From positions 2,852,001 to 2,916,000 of the forward strand of contig NZ_JATACI010000002.1 of NCBI RefSeq assembly GCF_037892195.1: DNA of 64,000 nt, written 5' to 3'. Positions within the stretch are counted from its first letter, which is position 1. Every line of letters begins with the position of its first letter. Positions 27,541 through 37,289 of this stretch are shown piece by piece. Source of the stretch: Yoonia sp. GPGPB17 (GTDB taxonomy: Bacteria > Pseudomonadota > Alphaproteobacteria > Rhodobacterales > Rhodobacteraceae). Both the position numbers and the translations under genes were made by a program. Below the pieces are notes generated by a model. It was not told where the DNA came from. It did no database searches and saw only the letters and a program-made list of their open reading frames with translations.

Positions 27541-29043
27541 ATGATCTATTCAACTGGAATGCGCAGCGCTGTTTGCATCGCCGCACTAATCGCTGGCAGC
27601 GCAGCAAACGCCGATGTGACGGCCGCGCAAGTCTGGGAGGACTGGAAGGCGCAGTTGGCCATTTATGGCGAAGACAACCTGACGATTGGCGCAGAAGAGA
27701 CCTCAAGCGGTACGGTCACAGTGCGTGATCTTGGTTTGCGCGTGTCAGACGACGACGTCACGGCTGAAATGACGATGGAGGCTATCACCTTTAACGAGCA
27801 GTCTGACGGTTCGGTGCGCGTGACGATGGATGAAAGCTATCCGATGGTCGTGACTGGCGACGATGGTGTGGTGATCACAATCAACGTCAGCCAGCAAAAC
27901 ATGGAAATGATTGTCAGCGGTGATCCTGATGCGATGGATTATGAGGTCACTGCCGATCAATATATGATTGCGCTTGAAGATGTCGTCGATGGTGATGTGA
28001 CCTTCACAGGTGACGCAGAAATCGCAATGAATGATGTTGATCTGACATATCAGACCACGGTTAGTGACCTGCGCAATATCTCTTACGGTGGCACGATCGC
28101 ATCCGTTGACGTGCTTGTTGATTTCCAGATTCCTGGCGGCGGTGGTGAATATGTGACTGGTGGTGGCAAGATGGTTGGCCTGACGACGCAGGCTGAGATG
28201 GCCGTGCCACTGGATGCAAACTTTGAAGACCCCGATAGTCTGGTGAACGACGGTTTCGCGATGGCGGGTGGGTATACGATCGACAGCGCGGACTATATCT
28301 TTGATGTGAACGCGGACGGCGATCAGGCCTCTGGTTCTATCAGCATGGGTGCATCCATGCTGACGGGTGAGATGAATAGCGACACCGTAGGCTATACCTC
28401 GAAAACAGACGATATCGCGCTGAATTTTGTCTCTGGCGATCTTCCTCTGCCGGTTGAACTGAGCCTGGCGCAATATGGCATCAACTTTCTGATGCCGATG
28501 GGTGCAGCGGATGAAGCGTCTGACTTTGCCATTGGTTTTGATCTGATCGATCTGAATATCAGTGATGCGATCTGGAATATGTTTGACGGAGGCAGTGTTT
28601 TGCCGCGCGATCCAGCCACGATCCAATTGGCAGTCAGCGGCAAAGCCAAGGCGCTGTTTGATATGTTCGATCCCTCACAGCAGGATGCGATCAACGATGC
28701 CGAGATGCCATATGAACTGGAATCAGTTTCCATTGATACCCTGAACATCAACGCAGCAGGCGCAATGGTCACGGGCGATGGCGCGTTCACCTTCGACAGC
28801 AGCGATATGCAGAGCTTTGCACCGCTGCCGCGCCCGGAAGGTGAAGCCTCGGTCGAGATTACAGGCTTTAATGCGTTGCTTGATAACGTCGTCGCTATGG
28901 GTCTGGTCCCAGAGCAGGACGTGATGGGTGCGCGTATGATGATGGGCATGTTTGCCCGTTCAACCGGTGACGACAAGATGGAGACATCAGTTGAAGTTCT
29001 GCCGAACGGACAAGTCAATGTGAACGGCAACCGCGTTCGCTAA
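27541..29043 (+). CDS. DUF2125 domain-containing periplasmic protein
   Basis: Protein of 500 aa with a signal peptide (ending SAANA, about residue 22) and no other membrane segment. The body is a long series of beta-rich stretches with acidic residues, matching the DUF2125 family of Rhodobacterales, whose function is not known. The frame is intact. The start ATG has AAAGAAAGGA upstream. Likely periplasmic or outer-membrane associated. Confidence 0.85.
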   Translation: MIYSTGMRSAVCIAALIAGSAANADVTAAQVWEDWKAQLAIYGEDNLTIGAEETSSGTVTVRDLGLRVSDDDVTAEMTMEAITFNEQSDGSVRVTMDESYPMVVTGDDGVVITINVSQQNMEMIVSGDPDAMDYEVTADQYMIALEDVVDGDVTFTGDAEIAMNDVDLTYQTTVSDLRNISYGGTIASVDVLVDFQIPGGGGEYVTGGGKMVGLTTQAEMAVPLDANFEDPDSLVNDGFAMAGGYTIDSADYIFDVNADGDQASGSISMGASMLTGEMNSDTVGYTSKTDDIALNFVSGDLPLPVELSLAQYGINFLMPMGAADEASDFAIGFDLIDLNISDAIWNMFDGGSVLPRDPATIQLAVSGKAKALFDMFDPSQQDAINDAEMPYELESVSIDTLNINAAGAMVTGDGAFTFDSSDMQSFAPLPRPEGEASVEITGFNALLDNVVAMGLVPEQDVMGARMMMGMFARSTGDDKMETSVEVLPNGQVNVNGNRVR

Positions 29044-29062
29044 CCACATCGGTTTTGCAATG

Positions 29063-29091
29063 GGGCGCGGGTGGCAACACCTGCGCCCTTT
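29063..29091 (+). terminator. Probable terminator after the DUF2125 gene
   Basis: Eleven-pair stem GGGCGCGGGTG/CACCTGCGCCC (one G-T pair) with GCAA loop, followed only by TTT, so strength is uncertain. Confidence 0.6.
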
Positions 29092-29165
29092 GTGCTGTGC
29101 GTATCCCTTGGCCTTGCGGGCCAGACGCCAGCGCACTAGGTCTTTGGTCAAGCAAAGGATACCTG

Positions 29166-30512
29166 ATGACCCAATCTCTTTCCGACCTGTCTGATCAAAT
29201 CTTGCAAGCGGCCAAACGCGCTGGCGCAGATGCCGCCGATGCGATTGCGGTGGACGGCACGTCACTGTCGATCACAGTGCGCGAGGGCGCTCTGGAACAG
29301 GCGGAGCGGTCTGAGGGTATCGACATTGGTTTGCGGGTCTTTGTCGGACAGCGGCAGGCCTGTGTATCGTCGTCCGACACCAAGCCCGATACGCTGACCC
29401 AAATGGCCGAACGTGCCGTTGCAATGGCCAAGGAAGCACCAGAAGATCCGCACGCAGGCTTGGCTGACGCAGCGCAGCTGACGACAAACACTGCCACTGA
29501 GGCGTTGGAGCTATTTGACCCAAGTGAAGAACCGGACCCGGCTGCCTTGCAAGAGGATGCGACCCGCTCCGAAGCGGCGGCATTGCGCAACGCAGGGATC
29601 AGTCAGGTCCAATCCGCCTCTGCGGGCTATGGCCGCCGCCGCATTCATCTGGCAGCGTCCAACGGGTTCTCAGCCGGATATGCGCGCAGTGACCGCGGTC
29701 TGTCTTGTGTTGCCATCAGTGGTACAGGCACAGGAATGGAACGTGACTATGACTATGATAGCCGCGTGTTTCAGGCCGATTTGCGCGATGCAGAGGAAAT
29801 CGGGCGTATCGCGGCGGAACGTGCGGTTGAGCGTGTCGGTGCGAAGAAGCCGCAGACAGGTGCGTTTCCGGTTCTCTTTGACGAGCGTGTTGCCAGTTCG
29901 TTGATTGGCAGTTTGCTACAGGCCACCAATGGGGCAACGATTGCGCGTGGCTCCAGTTGGCTGCGCGATGCTGTGGGGGAACGGGTCCTGCCCAAAGGGC
30001 TGTCCGTCATCGAGAACCCCCATCGCGCCCGTGTTACGGGGTCGCGCCTGTTTGATGCAGAAGGATTGGCCACATCGCAGCGGGCTATTGTTGACGATGG
30101 CGTGTTAACAGGGTGGACACTGGATCTTGCGACAGGTCGCAAGCTGGGCATGGAAAGCACAGCAAACGCGGCGCGCGGTACCACTTCGCCACCCACCCCC
30201 AGCCTGACGAATGTGGCGCTGACCCAAGGCGATCAATCTCGCGCTGACCTGATCAAGGAAATGGGTACCGGGCTTCTTGTGACCTCGATGATCGGTTCGA
30301 CCATCAACCCCAACACAGGCGACTATTCGCGTGGTGCTGCAGGCTTTTGGGTCGAGAACGGCGAAATTACTTACCCGGTGAACGAATGCACGGTTGCCGG
30401 GAACCTGCGCGATATGCTGAAGACGATTGTACCAGCCAACGACGGGCGCATGCATCTTTCGCGGGTTGTACCCTCTTTGCTGGTCGCGGGGCTCACCCTT
30501 GCCGGAGACTGA
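29166..30512 (+). CDS. pmbA: PmbA/TldE-family metalloprotease subunit
   Basis: Partner subunit of the TldD/TldE protease complex, which processes peptides and antibiotic precursors. It is 448 aa from the ATG at 29166, chosen because it has AAAGGA eight bases upstream; the extension to 29055 is not protein-like. Recognisable parts are GIDIGLRVFVGQRQA in the N-terminal domain and GLLVTSMIGSTINPNTGDYS with GAAGFWVENGEI in the C-terminal domain. A tldD gene is not in the window. The cysQ-like gene overlaps its 3' end. Confidence 0.93.
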   Translation: MTQSLSDLSDQILQAAKRAGADAADAIAVDGTSLSITVREGALEQAERSEGIDIGLRVFVGQRQACVSSSDTKPDTLTQMAERAVAMAKEAPEDPHAGLADAAQLTTNTATEALELFDPSEEPDPAALQEDATRSEAAALRNAGISQVQSASAGYGRRRIHLAASNGFSAGYARSDRGLSCVAISGTGTGMERDYDYDSRVFQADLRDAEEIGRIAAERAVERVGAKKPQTGAFPVLFDERVASSLIGSLLQATNGATIARGSSWLRDAVGERVLPKGLSVIENPHRARVTGSRLFDAEGLATSQRAIVDDGVLTGWTLDLATGRKLGMESTANAARGTTSPPTPSLTNVALTQGDQSRADLIKEMGTGLLVTSMIGSTINPNTGDYSRGAAGFWVENGEITYPVNECTVAGNLRDMLKTIVPANDGRMHLSRVVPSLLVAGLTLAGD

Positions 30513-31290
30513 TCTCGTTTTGCTGGTCGAGGCGGCACGCCAGTCCGGCGACATCGCAAAACGCTATTTTCAGCAAGACCCAGATGTGACGGACAAACCC
30601 GGCGGGGCAGGGCCGGTGACGGCGGCTGACCTTGCTGTCAATGATATGCTGGAAGGTGTCCTGCGGGATGCGCGCCCAGACTATGGTTGGCTGTCAGAGG
30701 AAACCGAGGATACAACAGCCCGGCTTGAGACCCGGCGCCAGTTCATCGTTGATCCGATTGACGGCACACGCGCCTTTATCGACGGTAGCAAAGACTGGGC
30801 GCATTCGCTTGCCATCACAGAGGATGGCGTTCCTGTCGCTGCGGCGGTGTATCTGCCCATGCGTGACATGATGTTTGCAGCTATGAAAGGCGCAGGTGCC
30901 ACGCTGAATGGTGCGCCGATCAAAGCGACAACGGCACCAATGGCAGAGGCGACTTTGCTGGGTGCAAGGCCAAACTTTGAAGGACGTTTTTGGAAAGGCG
31001 GTATGCAGCCGCCCATCAAACGCGCGTTTCGTTCATCGTTGGCCTACCGGCTTTGTCTTGTGGCGCAGGGGCGGTTTGACGGGATGATCACACTGCGCCC
31101 CAGTTGGGAGTGGGACATTGCCGCTGGCGCATTGATTGTGGAAGAATCGCAGGCTTCGGTCACCGACCAAAATGGCATGGGCTTACAATTTAACAACAAG
31201 TATCCTCAGGTTCCAGGTGTACTGGCTGCCGGATCAGGTTTGCACAGTGATCTGCTGGCCCGGCTTGAGCCACAACAGCCAAACCCCTAG
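30499..31290 (+). CDS. cysQ: 3'(2'),5'-bisphosphate nucleotidase / inositol monophosphatase family
   Basis: Mg-dependent phosphatase of about 263 aa. Metal-binding motifs are seen: WLSEETED (Glu), DPIDGTRAFIDG and the C-terminal EWDIAAGALIVEE. The family splits into CysQ (removes phosphate from PAP in sulfur assimilation) and inositol monophosphatases; overall length and the SEETED motif favour CysQ. The start is probably TTG at 30499, giving LPETDLVLLVEAAR, overlapping the pmbA stop by 14 bases. An alternative is a non-ATG codon a little further upstream. Confidence 0.87.
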   Translation: MPETDLVLLVEAARQSGDIAKRYFQQDPDVTDKPGGAGPVTAADLAVNDMLEGVLRDARPDYGWLSEETEDTTARLETRRQFIVDPIDGTRAFIDGSKDWAHSLAITEDGVPVAAAVYLPMRDMMFAAMKGAGATLNGAPIKATTAPMAEATLLGARPNFEGRFWKGGMQPPIKRAFRSSLAYRLCLVAQGRFDGMITLRPSWEWDIAAGALIVEESQASVTDQNGMGLQFNNKYPQVPGVLAAGSGLHSDLLARLEPQQPNP

Positions 31291-31326
31291 AGTGCACCCA
31301 ACACGCATACATACAAAGGTATTCCC

Positions 31327-31572
31327 ATGACACAGCGCTTGCATCTCGTCTTCGGCGGTGAGCTTATCGACCCAAGCAAGAACGCGTTCAAAGATATTGA
31401 AGCAATTGATATCGTTGGCATGTTCCCCGACTACGACACCGCCTACAACGCATGGAAAGGTGCCGCCCAGCGCACGGTGGATAATGCCCATATGCGCTAT
31501 TACATCGCGCATATCCACCGTTTGCGGGATGAAGAAAAAGAGTCCTCTCCGACCGAAGAACTCGACAACTGA
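31327..31572 (+). CDS. DUF4170 domain-containing protein
   Basis: Small cytoplasmic protein of 81 aa. It matches DUF4170 with LHLVFGGELIDP at the start and MRYYIAHIHRL before an acidic tail. No function is known. It lies between cysQ and the Kdo transferase, an arrangement often found in Rhodobacterales, and probably belongs to the same transcript. Confidence 0.9.
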   Translation: MTQRLHLVFGGELIDPSKNAFKDIEAIDIVGMFPDYDTAYNAWKGAAQRTVDNAHMRYYIAHIHRLRDEEKESSPTEELDN

Positions 31573-31594
31573 TGTGAGGCTCTAGGATCGCAAA

Positions 31595-32788
31595 ATGGCA
31601 AGGTCCCTCGCAATTGCGGCCTATCTGGCGGGCCTTGGATCGCCGGGCAGGCCTAGCAATCCCACAGAACAGCCGCCCCGACCGACAGGAACGATCATCT
31701 GGGCGCGGTGTAGCCATCCGGACCAACTGACTGCGGTTGAGACGTTGGATCGCAAGCTGGCAGAGGATGGCGACCCAGTGCATGTTATTGCAACGCTGCT
31801 GGACTGGAACCCGGTTTTTGCAGATCGTGCCCTGCCAGAGCCGCGGGGCCGCCCCGACATTCGCGAGTTCATCGCCCACTGGCAGCCCGTCATGAGCGTT
31901 TGGGTCAGAGGTGATCTTGACCCCATTTTATTGGCCGAAATGCGCAATGCCAATATTTCGACTGTGTTTGTCGATGCTTCTGCTGAAGGGTTGGAAGACG
32001 TTGCAGGCACATGGGTACCTGGTGCTATGCGGTCGCTTTTGTCGCAGTTTGAGGCCGTCTTTGCCCTGGACCAAAACGCTGCCGATCGCCTGATCCAGTC
32101 AGGAACCCCGCCCGAAACCGTTTTAGTCACCGGTGCGATGGAAGACTGCGCACCTACTTTGCCTTGTGATGAGAGTGACAGGAGCGAAATTGCCGCTGCT
32201 ATCGGCACGCGCCCGGTCTGGCTTGCGGCCGCGGCCTCACTGGATGAGTGCAAAGGTATCGCGCGTGCGCAGCAGGTCGCGAGCAGACGTGCGCATCGGC
32301 TTCTCTTGATATTCGTACCCAAACATCAGGTCATGGCCTCGCATATCGCGGATGAATTACGCCGATACGGCTTCAACGTGGCGCTGCGGTCGTCCGAACC
32401 GGAACCTTCAGAGATTACACAGGTTTATGTTGTCGATACCGACGAAGAACTTGGACTGTGGTATCGCATTGCGCCCATCACCTATCTGGGCGGCACGCTG
32501 GATGGCGGCGGATGCCGTGACCCGTTCGAAGTTGCAGCTTTAGGGTCTGCTGTTCTGTATGGTCCGCAGGTGGCACCTTTTCAGCGCCATGCGGCGCGTC
32601 TGAATGCGGCGGGCGCGTCCCGTCTGATCCGGTCGGCGTCTGATCTGGGGCCAAATGTGGAAAGCTTGCTGTCTTCGGAAAAAACCGCGCAGTTGGCACA
32701 TGCCGCGTGGGACGTCACCTCGCGCGGGGCCAGCGTAACCAACCGAATTGCCGCGTTTATTCAGTTGCGGCTGGAAGAGTTGGTGTAA
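31595..32788 (+). CDS. waaA: 3-deoxy-D-manno-octulosonic acid transferase (divergent)
   Basis: Glycosyltransferase expected to add Kdo to lipid A at the inner membrane. The 397-aa protein is divergent but retains the GT-B arrangement: N-terminal part with HWQPVMSVWVRGDLDP, and the C-terminal donor-binding half with ITYLGGTLDGGGCRDPFEVAALG. The usual N-terminal membrane anchor is weak (AIAAYLAGLG only). The gene is followed after three bases by lpxK, which supports a role in Kdo-lipid A assembly. Confidence 0.82.
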   Translation: MARSLAIAAYLAGLGSPGRPSNPTEQPPRPTGTIIWARCSHPDQLTAVETLDRKLAEDGDPVHVIATLLDWNPVFADRALPEPRGRPDIREFIAHWQPVMSVWVRGDLDPILLAEMRNANISTVFVDASAEGLEDVAGTWVPGAMRSLLSQFEAVFALDQNAADRLIQSGTPPETVLVTGAMEDCAPTLPCDESDRSEIAAAIGTRPVWLAAAASLDECKGIARAQQVASRRAHRLLLIFVPKHQVMASHIADELRRYGFNVALRSSEPEPSEITQVYVVDTDEELGLWYRIAPITYLGGTLDGGGCRDPFEVAALGSAVLYGPQVAPFQRHAARLNAAGASRLIRSASDLGPNVESLLSSEKTAQLAHAAWDVTSRGASVTNRIAAFIQLRLEELV

Positions 32789-32791
32789 CGG

Positions 32792-33777
32792 ATGCGTGCA
32801 CCTTCATTTTGGTTTACGCCACCGGATCGCCCAGCATTGCTAGCCCGGGCTTTGGTGCCACTGGCGGCGCTCTATGGTGCGGCAACGGCGCGGCGCGTGC
32901 GGCAGCCACCCAAGATTGACGCGGATGTGCCGGTGATTTGCATCGGCAACATCAATGCGGGCGGGACTGGCAAGACACCCACAACAATTGCGCTGATCGA
33001 GCGGTTGGTGGCCAGAGGGCGCGCACCGCATGTCGTCTCGCGTGGCTATGGTGGCAATCTGAACGGTCCTGTACGGGTGGATGAACGCAGCCACAAAGCG
33101 GCTCAAACCGGGGATGAGCCGCTTCTGCTGGCTGCCTTTGCCCCAACATGGGTGGCTGAGGACCGCGCTGCGGGGGTGCAGGCCGCGCAAGCGGCGGGTG
33201 CTGATGTGATCTTGCTGGATGACGGATTTCAAAACCCCGATTTGGCCAAAGACCTGTCGGTCGTCGTGGTGGACGCGATGCGCGGGTTCGGCAATGGCCG
33301 CGTGATCCCTGCTGGTCCGTTGCGCGAGACTGTGACGGCGGGCCTACGGCGCGCCGATCTGGTACTTTCCATTGGTCCGCCTGACGCGCAGGACCGGTTC
33401 AGCGCTGACTGGAGTTTTGATGTTCCGCACCTTGTTGGGCATCTTGCACCTTTGCCAACCGGTATGCCTTGGCGCGATTTGAAGCTCCTGGCCTTTGCCG
33501 CATTGGCCACCCCGAAAAATTCTTTGTTACTCTGCGCGATATGGGGGCTACGCTGGTCCGCGCCGAGGCGCTGGGCGATCACCAGCCACTGACAGATGCG
33601 CTGATGAAGCGGCTCGAGATTGAGGCAGAGGCGCGAACGGCGCAGTTGGTGACGACAGAGAAGGATGCCGTGCGCCTACCTGACAGTTTTCGCATGAAGG
33701 TGCTGACGCTACCGGTACGTTTGCAATTGGTGGATTGGGCACCGATTGATGCGGCCTTTGACAGGCTAGGCCTTTAG
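32792..33777 (+). CDS. lpxK: Tetraacyldisaccharide 4'-kinase, frame interrupted
   Basis: Phosphorylates the lipid A disaccharide at the 4' position. The P-loop is [19 protein letters not shown] near residue 55, and [19 protein letters not shown] follows. The first frame runs past 33497 into a nonsense tail. The other frame continues from about 33502 with [19 protein letters not shown] and ends at 33777. One base is missing between GCC and ATT at about 33500; adding it gives [14 protein letters not shown], as in other LpxK proteins. The kinase is normally essential in organisms that make lipid A, so a true break is unlikely. Confidence 0.88.
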
Positions 33778-34906
33778 TCCAACAAATCCTGATCGGCCCC
33801 CAATTTGGGTGATGCGGCCTTTGGGTCGACATCTGCATCTGAAAACGTAATCGGCAATCGCACGGATGGGATACCCTCCAGATCAACGCGCAGACCGCGA
33901 TGAATGACCTGCGGGTCGGCGAAGGTTTCTTCAAGATTGTTGATTGGTCCTGCTTAAGCACGCCGTTTTCTTCGCAGGCGGCCAACAAATCCGCCTTCGA
34001 CCGCTGCCGCGTCTTCTCGGTCAGCAGCGTTGTCAGAGCCTCGCGGTTCGTCAGGCGGGCGGCATTCGTTGCATAGTCGGGGTGTTCAGCCAATTCTACC
34101 AACCCCAGAAGGTCGCAGAAATGCCCGTACTGCCCATCGTTTCCGCTTGCGACAATGATATGCCCATCGGCGCAATCAAAGACCTGATAAGGTACGATAT
34201 TTGGATGCGCATTTCCCATCCGCTTGGGCGCGTCGCCCGTCACCAAATAGTTCATGGCCTGATTGGTCATCACGGCAGTGGCAACATCCATCAGCGCCAT
34301 ATCAATATGCTGGCCTTTGCCCGTTGTATGGCGCTGGTTTACCGCGGCGAGGATGCCGGTACAGGCGTAAATGCCGGTAAACAGATCGGTTACCGCGACA
34401 CCCACCTTCTGCGGTTGGCCATCGGGTGGGCCGGTGACTGACATCATACCAGACATGCCTTGGATGATGTAGTCGTACCCGGCGCGTTTAGCGTAGGGCC
34501 CGTCCTGACCGAACCCCGTAATCGAACAATAGATCAGGCGTGGATTCAGGGCAGACAGGCTGTCATAATCGAGGCCGTATTTGGCTAGCCCGCCAACCTT
34601 GAAGTTCTCGATCAGGATATCCGCATCGGCAACAAGCTGGCGCACCTGTTCCTGTCCTTCCGGTGTCCGCAGGTTGATGACAACGGATTTCTTGCCGCGA
34701 TTGCAGCAATGGAAATAGGCGGCGCTTTTCTCGCCATCATGGTCAACAAAGGGCGGGCCCCATTGGCGTGTATCATCGCCTTGGGGGCTTTCGATCTTAA
34801 TGACCTCTGCCCCAAGATCAGCAAGGGTTTGACCGGCAAGCGGGCCCGCAAGGACCCGCGCCAGTTCAATTACTTTCAGGCTTAAGCAAGGGGCTGCATG
34901 GGTCAT
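33774..34906 (-). CDS. CaiB/BaiF-type CoA transferase, frame interrupted
   Basis: Family III CoA transferase, moving CoA between carboxylic acids. The N-terminal half has [21 protein letters not shown] and [14 protein letters not shown], with the acceptor Asp in [11 protein letters not shown]. The frame breaks after ENGVL; the remainder continues in another frame ([13 protein letters not shown], then to LGADQDLLD at the TAA 33774-33776). The break lies in GCTTAAGC (33952-33959). GCTAGC gives [14 protein letters not shown]. The gene also carries an intact GCTAGC at 34584-34589. Its 3' end overlaps lpxK by four bases. Substrate unknown. Confidence 0.85.
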
Positions 34907-34931
34907 TCTTTCAGTTCAAGCGATGGGCCGA

Positions 34932-35597
34932 TTAGCCCAGCTTCCCGTCCAGAACACCAGCGAATTCATCATAGGCCATGTTTGAATACTGCTGCCCGTC
35001 GATCATGAACGTTGGGGTCGAACGGACACCGTCACGTTCTGCATTTTCCTGATACCAAGTGAACAATGCCTCCGCCTTTGCTCCGTCGCTCAGACAGGCA
35101 TCAAGCGTTGCATCATCCAGACCCGCAGTTTTGGCCAAACGGCGCAGGTCTTCGATGATCGTTGCCGGATCACCGGATGCGGCCCATGCGCGTTGTTCGG
35201 CATAAAGCACATTGGAGAATGCAAAGAAGAAATCGGTGTTTCCGCTACAACGCGCAATCATCGACGCCCAAAGGCCGGGACGGTCAAAATAGACCTCACG
35301 GTAGATGAACCTGACTTTGCCAGTGTCGATGTAATTCTCTTTGATCGCCTTAAACTGATTGGCGTGGAATGTCGCGCAATGTGGGCATGTGAAAGAGGCA
35401 TACTCAATCACTTCGACGGGTGCTTCAGGATCACCCATGACCATTTCCGTAACGGTGGGCATCTCGCCATCTGCGCTTTGCGCCATTGCGGCACCGGGCA
35501 AAAGCCCCGTTTGCGGGTCAGGCCGTGTCAGTGTCCAACCGGCCCCCAGGGCCACAAGCGCACCGCCACCAGCGGCCAAAAGAGTTCTGCGTTTCAT
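34932..35597 (-). CDS. DsbA-family thiol-disulfide oxidoreductase
   Basis: Periplasmic thioredoxin-fold protein of 221 aa. The N-terminus MKRRTLLAAGGGALVALGAG is a signal peptide or membrane anchor. The active site is Cys71-Pro-His-Cys74 (SFTCPHCATFH), and the cis-proline loop is RSTPTFMIDGQ. It likely introduces or isomerises disulfides. Same strand as the DUF721 gene, which it follows with no gap to speak of (stop and start three bases apart). Confidence 0.92.
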   Translation of the reverse strand: MKRRTLLAAGGGALVALGAGWTLTRPDPQTGLLPGAAMAQSADGEMPTVTEMVMGDPEAPVEVIEYASFTCPHCATFHANQFKAIKENYIDTGKVRFIYREVYFDRPGLWASMIARCSGNTDFFFAFSNVLYAEQRAWAASGDPATIIEDLRRLAKTAGLDDATLDACLSDGAKAEALFTWYQENAERDGVRSTPTFMIDGQQYSNMAYDEFAGVLDGKLG

Positions 35598-35599
35598 AT

Positions 35600-36118
35600 C
35601 TACCTCTGATCAGAGTTTTGTTTTGTTAAGACATTTGCGCCCAGCGCCGTCAGCGCCGCCCGCAGTTTTTCGTTTTCCACCGGTTTAGATAGGGCTTCTG
35701 CCGCCAATTGCATGGCGGCATCTGGTGTTTTCTTGACCTTGGGCGCAGGCGCGAAGGTCACACGTCCCTCGGCAAAGCCAGTGGGCGCGGTTTGCGTAAT
35801 CCGCACCCGTGATATCGCGCGATACCCATAGCAGGCATTCACCTTTTCGCGGATTTGTTCTTTTTGCATCTCCAGCATCGGCGCCTGCGCACCTGTGGTC
35901 AGCAGTGTTAGAGTCGCCCCCATACCGCCTTTGCCGTAGCTGACGTTCACAGGGGTAGCAATCTCGGCTGTTGCATCACCGGCAACCTCGGCCCAATGGG
36001 TCAGCAAACGCGTCACAGCAAACCCACGCTCTTCGCTGGCTTTGCGAATGTCGCTTTGCATCAATGTAGCCGCACGGGAAAATCCACGCGTGGTGCTGGT
36101 GTGCCGTGGCTGTTTCAT
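35600..36118 (-). CDS. DUF721 (DciA-like) protein
   Basis: Protein of 172 aa with the DUF721 fold seen in DciA, the replicative helicase-loading factor of many bacteria lacking DnaC. Matching segments are LTHWAEVAGDATAEIATPVNV and LTLLTTGAQAPMLEMQKEQI. In alphaproteobacteria DUF721 proteins commonly stand next to mutY and a DsbA-like gene, as here. The role in replication is inferred from the family. Confidence 0.85.
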   Translation of the reverse strand: MKQPRHTSTTRGFSRAATLMQSDIRKASEERGFAVTRLLTHWAEVAGDATAEIATPVNVSYGKGGMGATLTLLTTGAQAPMLEMQKEQIREKVNACYGYRAISRVRITQTAPTGFAEGRVTFAPAPKVKKTPDAAMQLAAEALSKPVENEKLRAALTALGANVLTKQNSDQR

Positions 36119-36186
36119 GTCTAAGCCCTACTTTATTACGAAAGATGCGCCAAGTCTGTGTGTCAGGATGAAACGGATAATAAAAA

Positions 36187-37239
36187 TTGCGTGACCTTAG
36201 TTCAGAGCTGTTGGCGTGGTATGACGTGCATGCGCGCGAAATGCCGTGGCGGATTTCGCCTGCGGACCGCCAAGCGGGGGTTCTGCCAGACCCTTATGGG
36301 GTCTGGATGTCAGAGATCATGTTGCAGCAGACAACGGTTGCCGCTGTGCGTGACTATCACCGCAAATTCATGGGGCTTTGGCCGACGGTCCGTGATCTGG
36401 CGGCGGCTGAGGATGCCGATGTCATGGCCGCTTGGGCCGGGCTGGGCTATTACGCCCGTGCGCGCAATCTGCTGAAATGCGCGCGCGCCGTTGTGGCGGA
36501 TTGGGATGGCATATTCCCCGATAGCTATGACGAGTTGCTGAAGTTGCCGGGCATTGGCCCTTACACCGCAGCGGCGGTGGCGGCGATTGCGTTTGATCGG
36601 CCAGAAACGGTGGTCGACGGCAATGTTGAACGTGTCATGGCGCGTTTGCATGACATTCACGCGCCATTGCCGGGATCGAAGGCTGAACTGACAGCCAAGG
36701 CCAAAGAGCTGACCCCGCAGAACCGCCCCGGCGACTATGCACAAGCGGTGATGGACCTTGGGGCGACGATCTGCACCCCGCGCAGTCCAGCTTGCGGGAT
36801 TTGTCCTTGGCGTGATCCTTGTGCGGCGCGGGTGGCGGGGACGGCGGCGGAATTGCCCAAGAAGACCCCGAAAAAGAAAACGCCCACGCGGTTTGGAATC
36901 GTCTATGTGGCGCGCAGGACGGATGGCGCTTGGTTATTGGAAACTCGGCCTGAGAAAGGGTTGCTTGGCGGCATGCTCGGTTGGCCCGGATCAGACTGGG
37001 GGGATGAGCCCGAGGAGGCACCACCATTCGAGGCTGATTGGCAGCTGCTTCAAGAAGAGGCGCGCCATACCTTTACCCATTTTCATTTGCGGCTGAACAT
37101 CATGATCGCCCACGCCGATTTGGACACACAGCCCCTGCGTGGACAGTTCCTGACGCCCGATGCTTTCAGCCCGACGGCGTTGCCGACCGCGATGCGTAAA
37201 GTGTTTGATCTGGCCCATATGACGTTACGCCACATTTGA
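36187..37239 (+). CDS. mutY: A/G-specific adenine glycosylase MutY
   Basis: Removes adenine opposite 8-oxoguanine. The 350-aa protein has the helix-hairpin-helix LPGIGPYTAAAVAAIAF with the catalytic Asp in VVDGNVERV, the 4Fe-4S cluster cysteines C-x6-C-x2-C-x5-C in ICTPRSPACGICPWRDPC, and a C-terminal NUDIX-like domain. The start is TTG at 36187, as no in-frame ATG lies close to the conserved N-terminus. Divergent from the DUF721 gene. Confidence 0.95.
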   Translation: MRDLSSELLAWYDVHAREMPWRISPADRQAGVLPDPYGVWMSEIMLQQTTVAAVRDYHRKFMGLWPTVRDLAAAEDADVMAAWAGLGYYARARNLLKCARAVVADWDGIFPDSYDELLKLPGIGPYTAAAVAAIAFDRPETVVDGNVERVMARLHDIHAPLPGSKAELTAKAKELTPQNRPGDYAQAVMDLGATICTPRSPACGICPWRDPCAARVAGTAAELPKKTPKKKTPTRFGIVYVARRTDGAWLLETRPEKGLLGGMLGWPGSDWGDEPEEAPPFEADWQLLQEEARHTFTHFHLRLNIMIAHADLDTQPLRGQFLTPDAFSPTALPTAMRKVFDLAHMTLRHI

Positions 37240-37289
37240 GAAATGAAGCTAGCAGTCGTACACTGTCGTCCTAGCGTTGCGGAGGCGAG

